Part shown: positions 55,743 to 64,000 of the stretch, in pieces
Numbering within the stretch: the first letter of the stretch is position 1
Layout of the letters: every line of letters begins with the position of its first letter
Assembly: GCF_027943255.1 (NCBI RefSeq)
Contig: NC_072893.1
Span: forward strand, 21,164,001-21,228,000
DNA length: 64,000 nt
Direction: 5' to 3'
Origin: Anastrepha obliqua
Lineage: Eukaryota; Arthropoda; Insecta; Diptera; Tephritidae
Program-made: the position numbers and the translations under genes
The notes under the pieces: generated by a model
The model's input: the letters and a program-made list of their open reading frames with translations, nothing else
The model's database searches: none
Told to the model about the DNA's origin: nothing

Positions 55743-56161
55743 TAGCCAGAAGAGGCCGACAAACTTTCAAGTAATGGCATGTGGAATCTTCCGCCATTCC
55801 TCCAGTAGCGCTCACTTAGCCCAATTCCATATGGAACAGAGGTGTGCTTCTGGCCCTGATTAAACCAGAATTGTTCGAGTTACCCAGTTTCCCAGTACTG
55901 CAAAACAAATTGTTTTTGAATATTCTGATAATGAATTGCGAATTTTCCATACTGGCCTTCACTCTATCGCCGCCATGTTTCGTAGTAGCTTAAGGCCCGA
56001 TTTATGGTTTCGCTGAACGTAGAAGAAAAATCAAATTTTTCGGGCAATGCATCGATCGTCAAATGCATTCAAAAATATCCTACCACTCCTATGAATTTAT
56101 TCAGCTTTAAATCACATAGCCTCTCATCCTTATTTAATTTTCTTCACTTTTCTTCACCCAG
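55743..56161 (+). other. 5' intron of regucalcin C, proximal part
   Basis: Collinear in reverse with about 31578-32660 of module B, minus the short repeat. It ends in the acceptor TTTTCTTCACCCAG. No other gene. Confidence 0.6.
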
Positions 56162-57211
56162 ATGTCGTTCAAAATCGAGCCATTGCCTAACTCTTACGCC
56201 CGGTGAAGGTTCTCACTGGGACGTCGAGAGGCAGAATGTCTACTACGTCGATATTTGAAGCTGGCAAAATATTGCGCTATGACTACCAGGAGAACAAAGT
56301 GTACGGCAGCAAAGTCGAGGGTATAGATCTAGCCGGTTTCATCGTCCCCGTCGCGGGTCAGAGTGACAAGTTTGTCGTCGGTGCCGGACGCAGTGTGGTA
56401 GTTGTCTCATCGGACGGCGTTTCCGAGACAAGCAAAGTAGATCGCGTACTCTTTTCAGTGCAACCCGGTGACAAATATGTTAGGAACCGCTTCAACGATG
56501 GCAAAGCCGATCCTCGAGGTCGCCTCTTTGCCGGCACCATGATTTATGTGGGCGATGAGTTCAAGGAGCGTTTCGGTGAATTGTACAAATATGAAAAGGG
56601 TGGCAAAGTATCGGTGGTGAAGACGGATGTGGGCATTTCCAATGGCTTGGCTTGGAACGAGCAGACGAAGAAAATGTACTACATTGACACGGCCGACTAC
56701 GAGGTGAAGGAGTACGATTATGACTTTGATGCCGGTGTACCAAGTAAGAGAGGCTGATGCAGTGCGAAAAGCAGTAAATGAAATTTACTTATCTGGTTGT
56801 GTTTATTTCTGTATTTGTAGGTAACCCAAAAGTTGTTTTCAATTTGCGTAAATCGAACCCGAAGGACAACCTGTTACCCGATGGATTAACCATTGACAGC
56901 GATGGAAATCTCTATGTGTGCACATTCAACGGACACACCATTTACAAGATCAACCCAAGGCAAGTATAAGCAAATGTAATGAAAGGAGAAGTTATTATTT
57001 AAATTTTTCTTTCTGCAGCACCGGCATAGTTCTTCTGGAAATTAAGTTCCCCACCAAGCAAATCACTTCAGCCGCCTGGGGTGGTCCCAATCTCGATATT
57101 TTGTATGTGACGACATCGGCTAAATTCGACCAACCTGCACCGGCTGGCACCACTTACAAGATTACTGGCTTAGGCGCGAAGAGTTTGCCAATGGCCAAGG
57201 TTACACTTTAA
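56162..57211 (+). pseudogene. regucalcin: regucalcin copy C, frameshifted
   Basis: The exons 56162-56743, 56821-56959 and 57019-57211 match copy B. After codon 13 a 5-bp deletion (GCCCACCTCGG to GCCCGG) shifts the frame to an immediate TGA, and a 1-bp insertion follows near 56256. Exon-2 length is 582 instead of 586, exactly -5+1. The Glu17 metal ligand lies in the damaged part. From AGKILRYDYQ on the frame is open and differs from B in about two of 160 exon-2 residues, one of them Trp to Ser in VVSWDGVSE. Introns are intact, including the GC-AG second intron. The young age of the breaks is inferred from this high similarity. Confidence 0.92.
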
Positions 57212-57719
57212 TTGTATACAAATACATATAAACATACATAAAGGCTTGTATGTATGTGTGTGCTAGTGAGCTTATCCATACTGTTTATACTGCATTCTAC
57301 TGTTATTCGCTGGTTAAATAATAAATTTTAATCGATTATTACTTCTAGAAGATTTAACTGTGCTTTACTATTCTTGATGGTTTAAAATTCTAGGTTTTTG
57401 GGGATGCTTCCGAAATGTCATAACTGACTCGTAGGAACTATTTGACCATTTCGATTCCAACAAACTGCATTGTATGGGCTCATAATATTTATTTATTAAG
57501 ACAAAACATCAAAATCATCGAATTCCAAACGCTAGTGCACCACCTGTAAACCTGCAACCATCGACGAGTTGTTTATTCGCAAGTCGCCAAGTGCTAGGCG
57601 AACCGAAAGCAATTGAAATGTACTTTATTTGCCGATTGATCCTTTTAATGAGACAATCCGTTTAAAAGGAATTTTAAATCATCAGTTCCCACTATATTTT
57701 TGATGGATGTACATACGGA
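57212..57719 (+). other. 3' flank of regucalcin C
   Basis: Collinear with 30061-30535 of module B in reverse. No gene. Confidence 0.5.
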
Positions 57720-58398
57720 AGTGGTCGATTGAATTGGTCTCAGAGGTCTCCCACTCGAGCATCGGCATCTCCCGGACTATTGTTAAAGAGGAATAGCACA
57801 ACTTACATATTTTTCAGGAAAGCGCAGTTTAAATGGAGCTACATTTCTTCGTGTGCGATTTCGAAAACCCTTTGGCCCCAGTACAATCGACGCAGAACGC
57901 AGAAAGTTTTGGGCACTCCACGCCATTCAATTTCCAAACTCGGAGCTGTGCTTGCCATTAATTGGACAATCGGCAATTAGGTTTACCACATAAGGGGTCC
58001 CGGTGGTATAGAGCTCGAAAATTTAGGGTATTTTCAGGAATTTATTTACAATAAAAAAGATGAAAAACGATATTTAAACTTTTTAGGCTTTTTATTTAAC
58101 TTCTTTTGCATACAAAAATGAAAAAAAAAGAGTTTTTGTTTCCATTTTAATAATTTGAAAAATGGCGCCGAAGTTGACCCTCCCGAAAAATTGGACCCGT
58201 ACGGTGTGTCCATTTTGGCTCCTCTATTTTTCTGAAACTAAAAACCAAACAAATTACACTAGTCTACAAGGAAAAGTATCCGAAATAATTTAAACTAATA
58301 TCTGCTTCTCTGTCCATGCAAAATTCGGATTGATAACTAAAATTAATTTATTAGTTTGAGTTTTTACGATAATCGTATCTTTCGTGTTTAATGGAACT

Positions 58399-58866
58399 AG
58401 GCCGACAAAATTTAACCAACATTCAGACCCAGAAACCAGACTATATATTTCCGAAGGTTTATGATGCGTTGAATCCAAATCTGGCCTCAGAATTGCTCTA
58501 TCAGCTCTGGTTTTCGAGATATCCTAACCTAAAAGTGCAAAAAATACAAAAAAAACATGAAAATTTCAAAATGCGATATCTCTGCGAAAAAAAATGATAT
58601 TTGAGCAAACAAAACGCCATTTGAAAAAAGAAGGCTTGTATTTAAAGATGCCATCCTTTAATTTTGGTGAAAGAAAACATCTGCAAGGCTACATAACCTC
58701 AAATATGGGCAAAAATGGGGTTTTTTGCACTTTTAGGTTAGGATATCTCGAAAACCAGAGCTGATAGAGCAATTCCGAGGCCAGATTTGGATTCAGCGCA
58801 TCATAAACCTTCGGAAATATATAGTCTGGTTTCTGGGTCTGAATGTTGGTTAAATTTTGTCGGCCT
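58399..58866. repeat. near-perfect 146-bp inverted repeat with 176-bp loop
   Basis: The arms 58399-58544 and 58721-58866 are reverse complements with two mismatches by eye. The outer ends are AGGCCGACAAAATTTAACC; the inner ends are TAACCTAAAAGTGCAAAAAA. The loop has no recognised motif. It is absent from the corresponding place in module B (after about 29500), so it is an insertion. Possibly a foldback element, or a product of DNA repair. Confidence 0.92.
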
Positions 58867-58989
58867 GTGTTATTAATCAATATGACTGTAGCTATGCCCC
58901 GTACTAGAATTCAAAAAGACAAAAAAAAATTTTAACAAAATGATTTTTTTTTTATAAAAAAAATACGAAATAATGGAAATAATAATATA

Positions 58990-59848
58990 AAAGGGTGATT
59001 TTTAAGAGCTATAGGAAAGTTTTTCAAAAAAAAACACACGTAAAGTTCAGAAAAAAGCATGCAATTTTTATTTAAATCGATAGTACAGTCCATAAAATTT
59101 AATGTTTGAAGATTATTTCATGCAAATGTTGACCGCGACTGCGCTTCAAATGGTCCATCCGCTTAGTCCAATTTTGGCATACGCTTTCCAATGTTTCGGC
59201 CGGTATCTCAATGTCTTCCAATGCGTTAATTGAAGCAGGCTTCTCTGAATAGTCAATAACTTTAACATAGCCCCACAAAAAATAATCTAAAGGCGTTATA
59301 TCGCACGATCTGGGTGGCCAATTGACAGGTCCCGAACGTGAAGTAAAATGTTCACCGAACTCTCACCGCCTCTCAAATCCGTCTTGCTGAAACCACATGT
59401 CATGCAAGTCAAGCTCTTGCATTTTGGGCAAAAAAAAATTGGATATCATTTCACGGTAGCGCTCACCATTCACAGTTACGTTACGATTCGCAGCATCTTT
59501 GAAGAAGTACGGTCCAATGATACCTCCAGCCCATAAATCGCACCAAACTGTGACCTTTTCTGGATACATTGGTAGCTCTTGCAATTCTTCTCGCTGATCT
59601 TCATTCCGAAATCGACAATTCTGCTTATTTACGTACGCATTGATCCAAAAATGAGGCTCGTCGTTGAACACAATTTTTCGATAAAAAAGTAGATCTTAAA
59701 CTTTCTTAACAGAACAAGCATTTTTATAATAAAACATGGTTAAATTATAGACCAAACTGATGATGTTTGACAATGAAATAAAACACGTAACGTGCGTCAG
59801 CTGGTTAAACCAACTGTTTTAAAAGATAATAGCTAAAAAATCACCCGT
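58990..59848 (-). mobile_element. deleted mariner-like element
   Basis: The inverted ends share GGGTGATTTTT, flanked by TA (58988-58989 and 59849-59850). 859 bp. Absent from module B. It carries a minus-strand transposase remnant. Confidence 0.85.
59100..59680 (-). pseudogene. mariner-like transposase, internal deletion
   Basis: Minus strand: MFNDEPHFWINAYVNKQNCR (first Asp), KVTVWCDLWAGGIIGPYFFK, YREMISNFFLPKMQELDLHD and MWFQQDGFERR (second Asp, then deletion). In another frame follow PPRSCDITPLDYFLWGYVKV (third Asp) and HLKRSRGQHLHEIIFKH. A segment after the second Asp is missing and the N-terminus is absent. Confidence 0.82.
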
Positions 59849-60763
59849 TAGTACCATTCTAGCCATTGATGTTGTGAACAACATAGTAAAATTTCAGATG
59901 ATTCGGTTGACAACACCAGGCCGAAAAAAGTCGTTTTGAGATAAATGAGTTTAAAGTTTGATGTACAGGAGCGCGCGAACCGAATCTCTACCTAGTCAAT
60001 GGGCTGTCGAAGCTATAATATTGGGCATTTCCGCATGAAAATTTCACTGTATATTCTTAAAAGCCTATAATTTCGAAATATCGAGAAAACAAAAAATCGA
60101 TTTTTTTAAATTTCTAGACCACCGGGTCCGCTTAACGCCCATTGCAGAAGCTGTGGCGACTTTTCAGAGAAGGAGACTGTTGAGCACTTTCTCTGTGAAT
60201 GTCTCTGGAGTTATCTGCCCGTTAGAGGTCTGAAAATGGTATCAAAGCTGCGCTTTAATGCTACTTGTAGACTGCCAGTCTACTACTTCAACCATTCACC
60301 TACCCACCTACACTCATACATACATACACACAGTCGCACATATTTATGCCTGTAATCTGGCCTTGTGCCGCCGCTGCAGTACTTATCTGCTAATTTTTTG
60401 TTGTGCAAGAAGGAGGCATGCAAGATAAGTGTAAGTATAGCGCAAGTGTGCAGTTTTTTATAAGAAACAATGCATACATTTTTTTCAATTTTTTTTGCAT
60501 CAGAATATCCGCTTTTACCGATAAATTATTTTTAGTACTAATTTACTTTAATATTTATGGAATCCTGTGTTTATTTACACGTGGGTGTTATATTAAAGGG
60601 TGGACTGTAAAAATAAAAACTATAACTAAAACCACCGTTCAGTATTTTCCAATGATTTTTTCAGAAAATATAACTGCACTCAGTTCGCCCTGCAACTGCA
60701 CTCAGTTCCGCTCCGTCTTTTCAAGCCAACTTTCCAAGATCACTTTGTCATTCCATATTAGCC

Positions 60764-61000
60764 TTGAGAAGTGAATCGATGCTAGATACTCGCACCAGAC
60801 CGATCTCTCACGATAACCCAGAAATAAATGAACTTAAATGGAGTCTAACTAAGAGGCGGCCAATTGATTTCACCAGGATGGCCGATAACGCGACTACCGA
60901 ACTGTATGCGAAATATCCACACATGTTTGACGGGCTGTCTGACATGGAAGCGCTTGCTGTCGAAACCGAAGTTCATTCAAGTTCAGAGCACCAAGTTTAG
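60764..61000 (+). CDS. repeated ORF with SLTKRR motif, copy 2, unknown
   Basis: Nearly identical to copy 1 (47610-47950): NPEINELKWSLTKRRPIDFT, RMADNATTELYAKYPHMFDG, LSDMEALAVETEVHSSSEHQ. It has one extra residue (His before Met-Phe-Asp), so the copies stayed in frame despite an indel. It ends TAG followed by AATAAATCT. 78 residues from the first ATG. Function unknown. Confidence 0.4.
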   Translation: MRSESMLDTRTRPISHDNPEINELKWSLTKRRPIDFTRMADNATTELYAKYPHMFDGLSDMEALAVETEVHSSSEHQV

Positions 61001-61509
61001 CCAACAATAAATCTGTAATTATGGCTCCTTAACCGAAACACCGTTCCCAGTAGCATTTTCGACAAAGTGAAGCGATAAAGACAGCAATCCAGAACCTTGA
61101 ACAAAGAGAGGCGGGTTGTGTTCATTCGAGACTCGTATTTTTTAATAAATGCACAGTTTTTTAATAATTCGAAATTTTATTCGAAGGTAAATTATCCATT
61201 TTGTATGAGCGCGAAATGGCTGGCATAAAATGCATTTACTAATTCATGTGAATTCCAAAGTTATATAAATTCTAGTGGGTTCCATTCTCCCGTACATTTG
61301 TAAAATTCTACAAACTCAGTTGCATTAGAATCGTGGTTTCCCAAGAAAACTCTTTGAAATTTTGCTTCGTCTTGGGACAGAATTTTGCGTGCGATTTGTT
61401 GAGGGGGAATGTGGTGAAATGCTCGACTGACAGGGGTTCGCGCCTACCACAACTCCGACACCCAATTCGTATGCTTTTTCAGGTCAACTGAATTAGACGT
61501 TGTTGTTGT

Positions 61510-62260
61510 TGTAACGGCATAAACATCATCATCTTTATAGCATCACAGTTCGGGGTGAACCATTGCTTCCACTACAAGTCACCTCCACGTCACTCGGTCA
61601 TCAGCCTTTCTCTTGATATCAGATATGCCCATAGCTCCAAAGTCGTCTTCAATGTCATCCCTCCATCGTTTTCTCGGCCGGCCTCTTTTTCTGTCGCCTT
61701 GTGGATTTGTTTCGAAGATCTTTTTTATAGCTCTATCGTTGCTCATTCGTAGAATGTGACCGCACCATGGAATCCTTTGCGCTTTGATGTGCCTGATTAC
61801 ATTTCCACCCCTGATAAGTGTGTCCAACTCGTCGTACAGTCGTACAGGCTGATATATTTTTCTAATGATCTTTCTTTCAAAACAGTTTACTCGTAACTGA
61901 TCAGAGTGTAGGTCTCATGACAGTTTTCTATATTCGTAGTTTTTGGTTTCCTGAAATATCTCGACTTCATCAACTTTGTAAGTGCGAAATAAGACTCAAA
62001 GCACAACTCAAAGGTACCTAAATTCATTCACTATTTGAAAGCTATAGCCATCGATTTTTAAGTTATGTGTTGCGTTGTGCGCTGCGCCTTCCATATACAT
62101 ATTTGATTTTTTTCCGTTAATTATAAGTCCTACCATCCTATCAGATGATTCTGGACGCATAAATGTTTCTTGTAGAGTCTGTTTGTTTCTGGCTATAATT
62201 ACGATATCATCGGCATAAGTTCAAATTTGTATAGATTTGCTTCCGGGATCTAAGTATATC
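61510..62260 (-). pseudogene. RTE-like LINE, RT palm to C-terminus
   Basis: Minus strand: TYADDIVIIARNKQTLQETF (catalytic YADD, about 62205-62216), MRPESSDRMVGLIING, and in another frame LDTLIRGGNVIRHIKAQRIP, WCGHILRMSNDRAIKKIFET and GDRKRGRPRKRWRDDIEDDF. The tail is typical of RTE-like elements. Better preserved than 48.5-49.3 kb. Frameshifts at about 61860-61990. Confidence 0.8.
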
Positions 62261-62284
62261 AGCTGTAAACGCGTGCAGTTTTTT

Positions 62285-62740
62285 TTTCCTTGTTCACTCC
62301 TCTCGGGAGCGTAGGGCCTCGACAAGACTCTTCCATCGTACATGGTTCTGTGCTGTTGTTTTTGCACCATATCATTATATGTATGTCGGCATCTGCTAGT
62401 TCGCGCAGCATTGACCTTCTTCAAGTGTTTTTTGGTCGGTCGCGACCTCTGCTCCCTTGCGGGTTCCAGTCCAGTGCCATTCGCGTGATGCTATCTGGTG
62501 GTTTGCTCAATGTGTGTCCTATCCATCGCCGCTTTCTGCGTTTGTTTTGCCTAAGGATGCGTTCCTCGTTCGTTAATCTCCACAGTGCGCCGTTACTGAT
62601 GGTATTTGGCCAGAATATTCTGCAGATGATGCGGAGGCTTTTGTTGATGAAGGATTGTAGCCTTTGTGTGATGGTGTTAGAGACCAGCCAAGGTTCGTTT
62701 CCGTACAACAATATGGACTTCACGCATGAGGCGAATATTC
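62285..62740 (-). pseudogene. second RTE-like LINE C-terminus
   Basis: Minus strand: [80 protein letters not shown] and [20 protein letters not shown]. This is an end of RT plus the WIGHTLRK...WNPQGxRxRGRPxxTWRR motif of another RTE-like lineage. It is 5' truncated and unrelated to the neighbouring 61.5-62.26 kb fragment. Confidence 0.75.
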
Positions 62741-62789
62741 GTAGTTTAATGCTCCTGGAGATTTGGGAAGCTCCTCATTTATCTCGAAA

Positions 62790-63054
62790 CGAGTTTTTTC
62801 GGCTTGATGTTGTCAAAAATAATTTAAAAAAATATTCAACCGAATAGTCTGAAATTTCAATATGTGGTTCACAGCATCAATGGCTGTCGTCGCCCGTATT
62901 AGAATCATATTATTATTTCAATTATTTCGTATTTTTCTGATTGAAAAACTGAAAAAAAAACCTTTTAGAGTGTCAAATTCAAAACCAAGCCATTTTGTCG
63001 ATTTCTTTTTTAATCAAGTACGGGGCATGGCTACAGTCATACTGATTAATAATA
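62790..63054 (+). repeat. partial copy of element X interior
   Basis: Shares TCAATATGTGGTTCACAGCA-type sequence and ATTATTTCAATTATTTCGTA with 29340-29500 and 58870-58990. Neither terminal repeat is present. It ends at the mariner insertion (ACTGATTAATAA). Confidence 0.6.
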
Positions 63055-64000
63055 GGACTATGAATAAGTTCGTGCGGTTTTTTTCGAAATTTGAAACTTT
63101 ATTGACGTAAAATGGTTACAAATTTAATATTCAAAGTATTGTCCATCGCTTACTACTACTTTTTCCCATCTTTCTGGCAATTCACGGATTCCCTTTGTGA
63201 AAAATTCGGTCGGTTTTGCCGCAATCCACGAATCGATCCATTTTTTGACTTCATCGTAATTACGGAAGTGCTGGTCAGCCAGGCCATGTTGCATCGATCG
63301 GAAGAGATAGTAATCGGATGGCGCAAGGTCTGGACTATACGGCGGGTGGGGTAGGACATCCCATTTGAGCGTTTCTAAGTATGTTTTGACCACTTGTGCA
63401 ACATGTGGCCGAGCATTGTCATGTTGCAAAATAACTTTGTCGTGTCTATCGGCGTATTGCGGCCGTTTTTCTCGCAGTGCTCGGCTCAAACGCATCAATT
63501 GTCGTCGGTAGACATCCCCCGTAATCGTTTCATTCGGTTTCAGTAGCTCATAATACACAACACCCAGCTGGTCCCACCAGATACACAGCATAACCTTCAG
63601 GCCATGAATATTCTGCGCCGACGTCGATGTTGAAGCATGGCCAGGGTATCCATACGTTGCCCGACGTTTTGGATTGTCGTAATGGACCCACTTTTCATCG
63701 CCAGTCACAATTCGATGCAAAAAACCCTTTCTTTTGTGCCGTTGAAGCAGTTGTTCGCATGCCATAAAACGGCGTTCAACGTCTCTTGGCTTCAATTCAT
63801 ACGGCACCCAATGGCCTACCTTTCGGATCATTCCCATGGCTTTTAAACGTTTGGAAATGGTTGATTGATCAACTCCCAAAGTTTTTGCAACCTCTTCTTG
63901 CGTTTGAGCCGGATCTTGATCGAGCAATTCCTCCAATTCGGTATCCATGAACTTTGGCGGCGCACCCTCGCGTTCTTCGTCTTCCAAGCCAAAATCACCA
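63055..64000 (-). mobile_element. mariner element, second copy, runs off the window
   Basis: Same family and orientation as 44790-46065. The left end GGACTATGAATAAG and the following sequence match almost base for base to the window edge. I see one T-run length difference and one A/G change. It inserted in the element X interior, whose uninterrupted form is visible at about 29495. Confidence 0.93.
63124..64000 (-). CDS. mariner transposase, partial (window edge)
   Basis: C-terminal 290 or so residues of the DD34D transposase. Open throughout, with catalytic VTGDEKWVHYDN, LQHDNARPH and SPDLAPSDYYLF. Identical by eye to the protein at 44860-45906 except His for Tyr in YPGxAST. The N-terminus lies beyond the window. 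Confidence 0.94.
   Translation of the reverse strand, partial: GDFGLEDEEREGAPPKFMDTELEELLDQDPAQTQEEVAKTLGVDQSTISKRLKAMGMIRKVGHWVPYELKPRDVERRFMACEQLLQRHKRKGFLHRIVTGDEKWVHYDNPKRRATYGYPGHASTSTSAQNIHGLKVMLCIWWDQLGVVYYELLKPNETITGDVYRRQLMRLSRALREKRPQYADRHDKVILQHDNARPHVAQVVKTYLETLKWDVLPHPPYSPDLAPSDYYLFRSMQHGLADQHFRNYDEVKKWIDSWIAAKPTEFFTKGIRELPERWEKVVVSDGQYFEY

Larger units (their letters stand above)
57994..60131. mobile_element. TIR element X, copy in module C, with nested insertions
   Basis: The ends GGGTCCCGGTGGTATAGAG (left) and ACCACCGGGTCCGC (right) match copy B at the same LINE position, so the element was present before B and C separated. In C it carries later insertions: a hairpin block (about 58260-58870) and a mariner (58990-59848). 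Confidence 0.7.
57720..60420 (+). pseudogene. LINE C-terminus (RNase H tail), split by element X
   Basis: 57720-57990 reads FKWSYISSCAISKTLWPQYN and RHSISKLGAVLAINWTIGN. The frame resumes after element X at 60132 with HCRSCGDFSEKETVEHFL and CECLW. Same order as module B. The 3' UTR with CCTACCCACC and a CATA microsatellite follows. Confidence 0.7.
51185..60830 (+). repeat. duplicated regucalcin module C (second inverted arm)
   Basis: Reverse-complement counterpart of module B. It is expanded by a LOA-like LINE (about 53412-55742) and, within element X, by a hairpin block and a mariner. The signal-peptide ORF and regucalcin are both broken here. The right limit is fuzzy because the tail block also exists elsewhere. 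Confidence 0.85.

Noticed and set aside
56358..56743. Antisense open frames opposite regucalcin exons (also at 12353 and 30854)
   Set aside because: Shadows of the coding strand; they recur only because the exons are duplicated.
56203..56757. Copy C regucalcin as a functional gene starting at a downstream ATG
   Set aside because: It would lack the N-terminal metal ligand region and begin in a shifted frame; a frameshifted pseudogene explains it better.

Overview
The window is eukaryotic and AT-rich. It has spliced genes with TATA/initiator promoters, AATAAA signals and a dense insect-type transposon load (piggyBac, hAT, Helitron, Tc1, mariner, pogo-like, Jockey-, R1/LOA- and RTE-like LINEs, a tRNA-derived SINE). 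The only host protein family I recognise is fly regucalcin/SMP-30. Together with DD41D (rosa-type) mariners this suggests a higher fly, probably a tephritid fruit fly. The species assignment is inference. No bacterial, viral or CRISPR content is visible.

Layout. 1-11.7 kb is a transposon graveyard: a TTAA-flanked piggyBac-like element, a 0.5 kb pentanucleotide satellite, Helitron fragments, a pogo/jerky-like element, a tandem repeat with higher-order period, and a Helitron whose helicase gene is split by a hAT element. 11.7-18.4 kb is module A, on the minus strand: regucalcin copy A and, upstream, a short signal-peptide ORF, interrupted by an R1-like LINE and a second piggyBac. 18.4-28 kb holds mariner, Tc1, Helitron and a Jockey LINE. 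28.3-35.4 kb is module B (minus), with the intact regucalcin copy and its signal-peptide ORF. 35.4-51.2 kb is a spacer of LINE and mariner debris, an intact mariner and an extra copy of the module tail. 51.2-61 kb is module C, an inverted copy of B on the plus strand in which both reading frames are broken. 61-64 kb holds RTE-like LINE ends and a second, nearly identical mariner.

How the parts fit. Each regucalcin copy has three coding exons and a conserved GC-AG second intron. In B and C a TATA/initiator pair and a non-coding first exon with a splice donor lie about 3.7-4.8 kb upstream of the start codon. Inside that 5' intron, on the same strand and with its own TATA box, lies a 44-codon ORF starting with a clear signal peptide. 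A candidate donor after codon 27 of that ORF joins the regucalcin start exon in frame.

I therefore propose, as inference, a dual-promoter gene. The distal promoter would give cytosolic regucalcin from the exon-2 ATG. The proximal promoter would give either a free secreted peptide or a secreted regucalcin. Copy A has lost the exon-2 ATG and the distal exon but keeps the signal-peptide ORF and an open frame, as expected if it kept only the secreted form. Copy B keeps both parts. Copy C has a nonsense codon in the signal-peptide ORF and frameshifts in regucalcin. This is the most interesting system I find here.
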